DNA of 60,000 nucleotides from Nematostella vectensis (lineage: Eukaryota > Cnidaria > Anthozoa > Actiniaria > Edwardsiidae). The notes below the pieces were generated by a model that saw only the letters and a program-made list of their open reading frames with translations, had not been told where the DNA came from and searched no databases. The stretch covers positions 13,888,085-13,948,084 of the forward strand of contig NC_064043.1 of NCBI RefSeq assembly GCF_932526225.1, read 5' to 3'. This document shows positions 51,901 through 58,068 of this stretch, in pieces (positions within the stretch are counted from its first letter, which is position 1; every line of letters starts with the position of its first letter). A program made the translations under genes and the position numbers.

Positions 51901-54900
51901 AACAGACACTGCTTTTAGCATTTAATGCTTTTTTAACGAGCACTTTCGGTAAGAGCCTACATATTTCTATACCTATGGAGCTCCGCGCGCGGCTTCGCTA
52001 TAAAAGATAATTTACCACTATTAACATTAGCTAGCATGTCCTAACCAAAGTTGCCCGAAAGAAAAAGAACAAAGGTTTGCCCAAAAACAGCCAAAAATTT
52101 TTTTTTTACCTAACAGTCTGTGTGGCTCGGTCGTTCCACTACCCTTTAGGTTTGTTCTGGGTTCTCCAACTACTTCTATGGGTGGGCATAAGTAATCGAC
52201 CTTTTGTTTCTAAAAAGTTGTATCTTCAACCAGTTTTACATGGTCGAATCCCGGGCTCCCTAAACACATGTTATGGCTTGGTTTTCTGTTAAAACCGACT
52301 TCTTCTTCCTCGACCTGGGTTCCCCATCCACTTGTAACAACGAAAGTAGGCAGTAGTGGGGGCGGTACAGGTACCGGGCTTTACTTCGCTGTTACAAACT
52401 GAAGGTTTACAAGATCTGACTGTGGCTTCTACCGCACCCCTTTTTATATGGTCCTACGACGGCGTCCCTTAGGTAATCCGACGCTGACAACCGTGGAAAG
52501 CTTTTATCTCTGTTTAGATAAAGGCATCAGCCAATGAGCGTCCGATTAACGAACTACCCCCCCCCCCCCCATGGAAGTGTCGCTTTGTTACCCTTCGGCT
52601 ACCGTTACTTAAGTAATGTTTACATGTTGCTACTAATTACGATTGTCACACACTAACTGCTAGCTGTGCTTGTGCGCATGGACACATGAATATAATGATT
52701 GACAAGATTCCAATCATTTTTGCAGTCAAAGACTTAAAAAGTACTAAAACCTAATTCTACCGACGGCTAGGTCTGAAGCCTAGTCTAACCGTTCGTCTAA
52801 GGTTCCCCTGAAACGGGATAGTAGAGATAGTATTTTTCATCAAAAATACAGCTATGAGCATAATATGCTCAGAAACACTCTCCTAATATTATTTTAAGAG
52901 AGTGTCTCAGGACATCATGAAGTCTATTGGGGCATAATTGAGGCATAATTGCTTTGCTTATGGATATTTGCAAGCAAAGGTGGATTCATGATTATTTTTT
53001 TCTTTTTTCGCTTTGCCTGGATGAGATAATAATTTTCTAATAAATCACCACAGCTATCCTAACTTCCAAAATTCCAAAATTGTTTACACTGCTATTCTGG
53101 GTCTGTATGACCTGGGATTGATTTGTTTGGCTTCGGGATGAAAAGACTCATAAAAAGCCATCTGACTTTGGGTAAAGGAGTGTTGACTGGCCCTCCCCCC
53201 GTGAATTTTTCCCTGGATCTCCCAGAATGCTTTGCAATCCGTAAAGGCATCCAAGTGGTTTTACAAGCCTTCAAGAAGTTGACATGGTGTTTTGAGGCAA
53301 TGGAAATGAACCTGAAGGATCAGAATAAAGGTAACTATTTGTGTCTTGAGCTGTGTTTGCTGATCTCTCTCCCTTGTGTGATATTTTGAGCGTTTTATTG
53401 AGAGGGGTGATTCTGCTTTTCTTTCCTTGTTCGATTTGAAATTTGTCAAAGAACCTGTGCTATTATTTTGCTTAAGAGTAGTTGCCAACACCTTGGTTGG
53501 ATGCATATCTTCAAGACCATTTATCCCTTAGACTGATGCCTGAGTATCTTCATTTTGTTGTGTTTATTTTCCGTTATGAATTACAGGTTGTGGGTACTTC
53601 TCAAAGCCGGTACAGGCCGGTTGAGGGGTCAATGTGTTTTTATGCTTCTTGAAAAAAAAGCGTAGCGACAGCAGTTTTTCCATGTATTATTTAAGCGAAA
53701 AAAAAAAACGATTCAAAAAGAAATAGCGTTTTAAACTTAACATCCCAGACCTCTTCAAAGTGAAATAAGTCATTCAAAAGCTACTCGATTAGAAAATTTC
53801 TTGCACGTTTTAGCTTGATGCAAGCATCCGCTGTTATCACTGCGCGCGGGCTCGTTTTATGGTCAAATTTGTAAAAATAAGAGCTGTTTTCAAACGCTTG
53901 TATCTTTGCCCGTGGTAAAATTTCGAGATTTTTTCTGAAATCAAATGAAAACTCTTCAGCTATTCTTTATCTCAGAATAAGTAAATACTAAAAACAAGTT
54001 ACTGGAATTTGATGCTAGGGGCACTTTAAGCTTATGCGCTTATGTATTCGTGAAACTAATAAGTAATGATCTTCAAATAAGTTAATGAAAACAATAAACG
54101 ATTTTAGGTGGGCACAGCTTAACTGGTTTGACTGTTTTGTTATTTTATTAGAATCAAAACTGTATTTTCAAACAGTTTCTATAGTTAACTTTACATATAC
54201 TAGGTTATTGTTTATAGTGGTACAATTTGTGATGCCACAATTAATATGAGTGTTAAATTAGAGGGAAACAATATTGCCTCTTCTGTAAGGGACATCATGA
54301 TTTCTGCCAGGGAAGGGTTTAGCAAGAATAGAAGGAGCGTCATGATAAATTCGGGACCATTTACTATTTTTCCATATCTATTTTTTAATTATTTTTTAAT
54401 TACTTCTAGAGGGGTCATGGCTTTTTTTTAAAGTTCTTAAAACCTTTCACTTATATCAATCTAGCCAAAACAAAGCATAGGTAAACTTTCAAATTGGGAA
54501 TTGAATTTTATTGAAATTTGAGTTTTCTACAGATCTTTGAAAATTTTCCTGGCCGCGCGAAAGGATATTGACAAGAGACCATGATGGTCTCTTGATAATG
54601 AATAATTCAAAGTTTTGGCGGGAAAATCTGAAACAACGTATTTTCCTTAAATCCGTTAAAATTCAGAGACGGCAATACCACAAAATATTGGCGAATTGTT
54701 TTCTATTGCAATGCTACCCACAATGTAGCGAAAAATAATTTAAAGTCGAGAATTGTATGCGAAAAAAAATATCGTTTAGTTGTAGGTTTCAAAACGAGCG
54801 CGCGCTCGTGAGAATGTCGGCATTCTTGATTGCGAATGCAGCGCGCGCGCACAATGCAAAAACAATTCAAAGACTAAAAAATATCTGCTAAATTTTGCAG

Positions 54901-57900
54901 ATTTGTTCCCTGAAGTTAAATAGTCATTTGACTAACAGGTTAAGATATAAAGATGACGGTAAAAGTTGTAACCACACAACGTTCTTCAGCAATAACTAAG
55001 AAGACATGAAGACGGGAACTGGTTTAGCGCGCGCATATGTTTTCTCATGTAATTTGGTTGACATCTCGATTAAGTCACAAATGAATGTACCCGGGTCTTT
55101 CAGTTCACGGCCTTTTTTCCGAAGGTTGACCAAAATACCTCAATATTATAGATTTGAGTTATTCGCGCGAATGCGTGTTTTATAGGGTCCATACGAACCA
55201 CATACCATTTGGAAGATGGAAATATAAAGAATTGACAAAGTCTATCAACTCTGAAAGGTTTTATGGACTTATTTAATTGGAAGAGGGTCAGGAGGTTTTG
55301 TTTAGTTTAATAAGAAATATTACCAGCCCCCTTCCCTGGCATAAATCATGAATGCTCTGTAATTAATGAATGCTCCCTAAAATCTATTCGCTGATGTAAT
55401 ACAAGGCAAAAATATAAGATACAGTGTAATTGTATAAGCATTTATGATCATAAGTAAAATAAATTATAAATGAATAATACACTAATTTGTATTTCTTTAC
55501 AAAATTATGTTTTAATAAGAGTGGGTTTACTTTCTAACCTGTGGTATATGTTTTGTGTTTGGTTATATACTATACTAGATTATGTACGATCAGGGGTTCA
55601 AAATAGCACCTGACTATATCTATTTATTATTATTAAGAATAACCTTTTGGGCTTAAAATGCCTTAACTCACCTTAAAACGCTTAAAGTCGCCCAAAAGCG
55701 CGACAATTTTTTGTCCCTTTTTCCCTCAAGTCGCATTAAAACGCGGTAAGTCGCGACAAGGGTAACACGTGGTTTCGCCCACGTTGTTGTATCGCCCACG
55801 CATCAAGAGTAGTTTCGCCCACGCATCAAGAGTAGTTTCGCCCACGCATCAAGGTGTTTTGCCCACGGATAAAAATACGACTTACTCTCGAGCTCTCTCA
55901 TAAGAAAACATTTTGTTCGAATGTATATCGCGCTGCTTTAGAAAAATCAAAACTAATGGAATACTCTATCGATCGCAACGATCTTTATGGCAAAAAAAGC
56001 TCGGATATGTGGGATTTTTTTTCGCCATTAAATATAGCTCTGATAAGTGGAATTATGTCGGATTCTGTGGGATTCTGCCTGATTCTGTTTGATGCGTTTG
56101 CTTATGAGCAAGCGTAAACCGGCATATTTCAGTCGCCTCCGAACATATAAACATGTCGTTGTTCTACCAAGACACTAGAACAACAATAATGAACTCGCCC
56201 CTTCGGTGTGCGTGTAACAGGACAGGATGAGCGGTCGCGCAAGAACGAGTAGGATTCAAGGAATAAATCTCTAAATACTTTATTGAAGCCAAACAAAGCC
56301 TAAAATTACAACAATTTGTCCCAAAGGCCAAACTAAACCAATACAATAAACGTAAAATAGATGTAAAATAAACGTAGAATAAACGGGAATGACTAACAGT
56401 ACAAAGTCCCCTGAGTTAGAAGCTAGTCTTTTATCTTCTTAGTATAACCCAATCCAGTGCACAACCATAACCCACTGAAAAGTATCTAAACGGTGCCACT
56501 ATTTATGTGCAGTAACCGCATTCCCGAAATTCTAAAACCTGTTGCTAAAAATGCGTTATTTCCGTACTTCGCTAGCGGTAAGGATAATGCACTCGTTCCG
56601 ATCATTATCATGTGCTAGTAGGATCCAAACCAAACAAGATAATCTTGCCGAAAAAAAACTAATTAAATTGGCAACTAACAATTTAAACTTGGCAGCTTTG
56701 TGTTACTTGCGTACTTCCGTTAAAAAGCGCAAACTGCATTCCGAAACAGTTAAAGATAAGTGCCGCCGAAGCTGCGAAATTCCTTTGCCTTCAAACCCTA
56801 AAAAACAATGAATAATAAGAGTCTCTAGACTTTCCCAAAATATGTCACTAGTGACCCTGTCACATGCGTACGGCTATAACTATTCCAATGCTATCCGTGG
56901 GCGAAACACCTCGATGCGTGGGCGAAACTACTCTTTATGCGTGGGCGAAACTGCTCTTGATGCGTGGGCGAAATTGCTCTTATAGACGTGGGCGATACAA
57001 CAACGTGGGCGAAACCACCGCAATTCGCGACAAGTCGCCTTAAGGACTTAAGGACCCGGGGTAGGCCTTGTTTTTTTCCAAGGACTCAGTTAACGTACTA
57101 TGACAAAATGACGATAGAAAGGGGCCAATACGTTTCCGTTATATTGTATTTAGTTCATTTTCATTTCTGCGTTGTTTTAGACTAGGATTGGACCTCGGTT
57201 ATAATGACATCACGAATGTGACGGCAGCGGACATGAAAGGGAAAGAAATGCTGTTTCATTTGTAAGTTTTTTTCCCAGCCAGCATTTAGATAAGACTTTT
57301 TTCCCAGCCAGCAGTGGTTAGGCGTGTTAACACATGAATAATTGCCCGTATAACCGGATCGGGACGATTTTTTTTACCAAGCATCCGCTCCAGCGCTCCA
57401 AAAAAAATTCCCACACCCAGTTCAACCCCAGAAATTTGCCAGAAAAACCATTTGGGACGAATTTTTTTACCAGCAACTGAGGGGTCTAACATTTTCCATG
57501 TCAGCAAAAAATTGGGCTGCGGAGCAGATGTTTTGCGGTATTTTTTATCAAGTTGTGTTTATCTCTTGATCTCTATGCTTACCTCAGACATATCACTCTT
57601 CATACTAATTTTTTTTTTTGCACAATTTTTTTTCAGGCAGCTGAATCATAACAGGATTTCGTACATCGAGGGTGGAGCGTTTAACGCGTGTACCCAGTTA
57701 CAATCATTGTAAGTTGTACAGGAAAGGGCGGGGAGAGGGATGAATTCGATTGGCGGTGGTGATGGTGATGATGGCGGTGGAAATAGGGGTAATAATGTTG
57801 GTGATGAAGATAATTATAGCAGTGATGATGGTGGTGTTAATGATGATGCTAGTGGTGGTGATGATGGTGATGGTGGTGGTGATGGTGATGGTGATGGTGA

Positions 57901-58024
57901 TGGTGATGGTGATGGTGATGGTGATGGTGATGGTGATGGTGATGGTGATGGTGGTGGTGTTGATGATTGTGATAATGATGGTGATGATGATGGTGATGAT
58001 GATGGTGTTGGTGACGGTGACGGT

Positions 58025-58068
<44 letters not shown>

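Larger units (their letters stand above)
46795..52010 (+). repeat. R repeat, copy 3 (interrupted by a hAT transposon)
   Basis: R sequence runs 46795-49546 and resumes for about 45 bp at 51960-52010 after the hAT insertion. The near-palindrome is at 46804-46820. It aligns with copy 2 throughout, with more deletions in its first 300 bp. The end tatacctatggagctccgcg, then cgcggcttcgct, corresponds to 43718-43755 but lacks the GC hairpin. Frames inside (46834-47088 and others) are not conserved between copies. Confidence 0.75.

Noticed and set aside
52240-52260. Segment resembling a tRNA T-loop (ggtcgaatccc)
   Set aside because: No matching D-arm, anticodon arm or acceptor stem could be found around it.
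53092-53389. Possible additional receptor exon
   Set aside because: The frame ends at a plausible GTAACT donor, but the peptide has no LRR pattern and a matching acceptor in phase 2 was not found.
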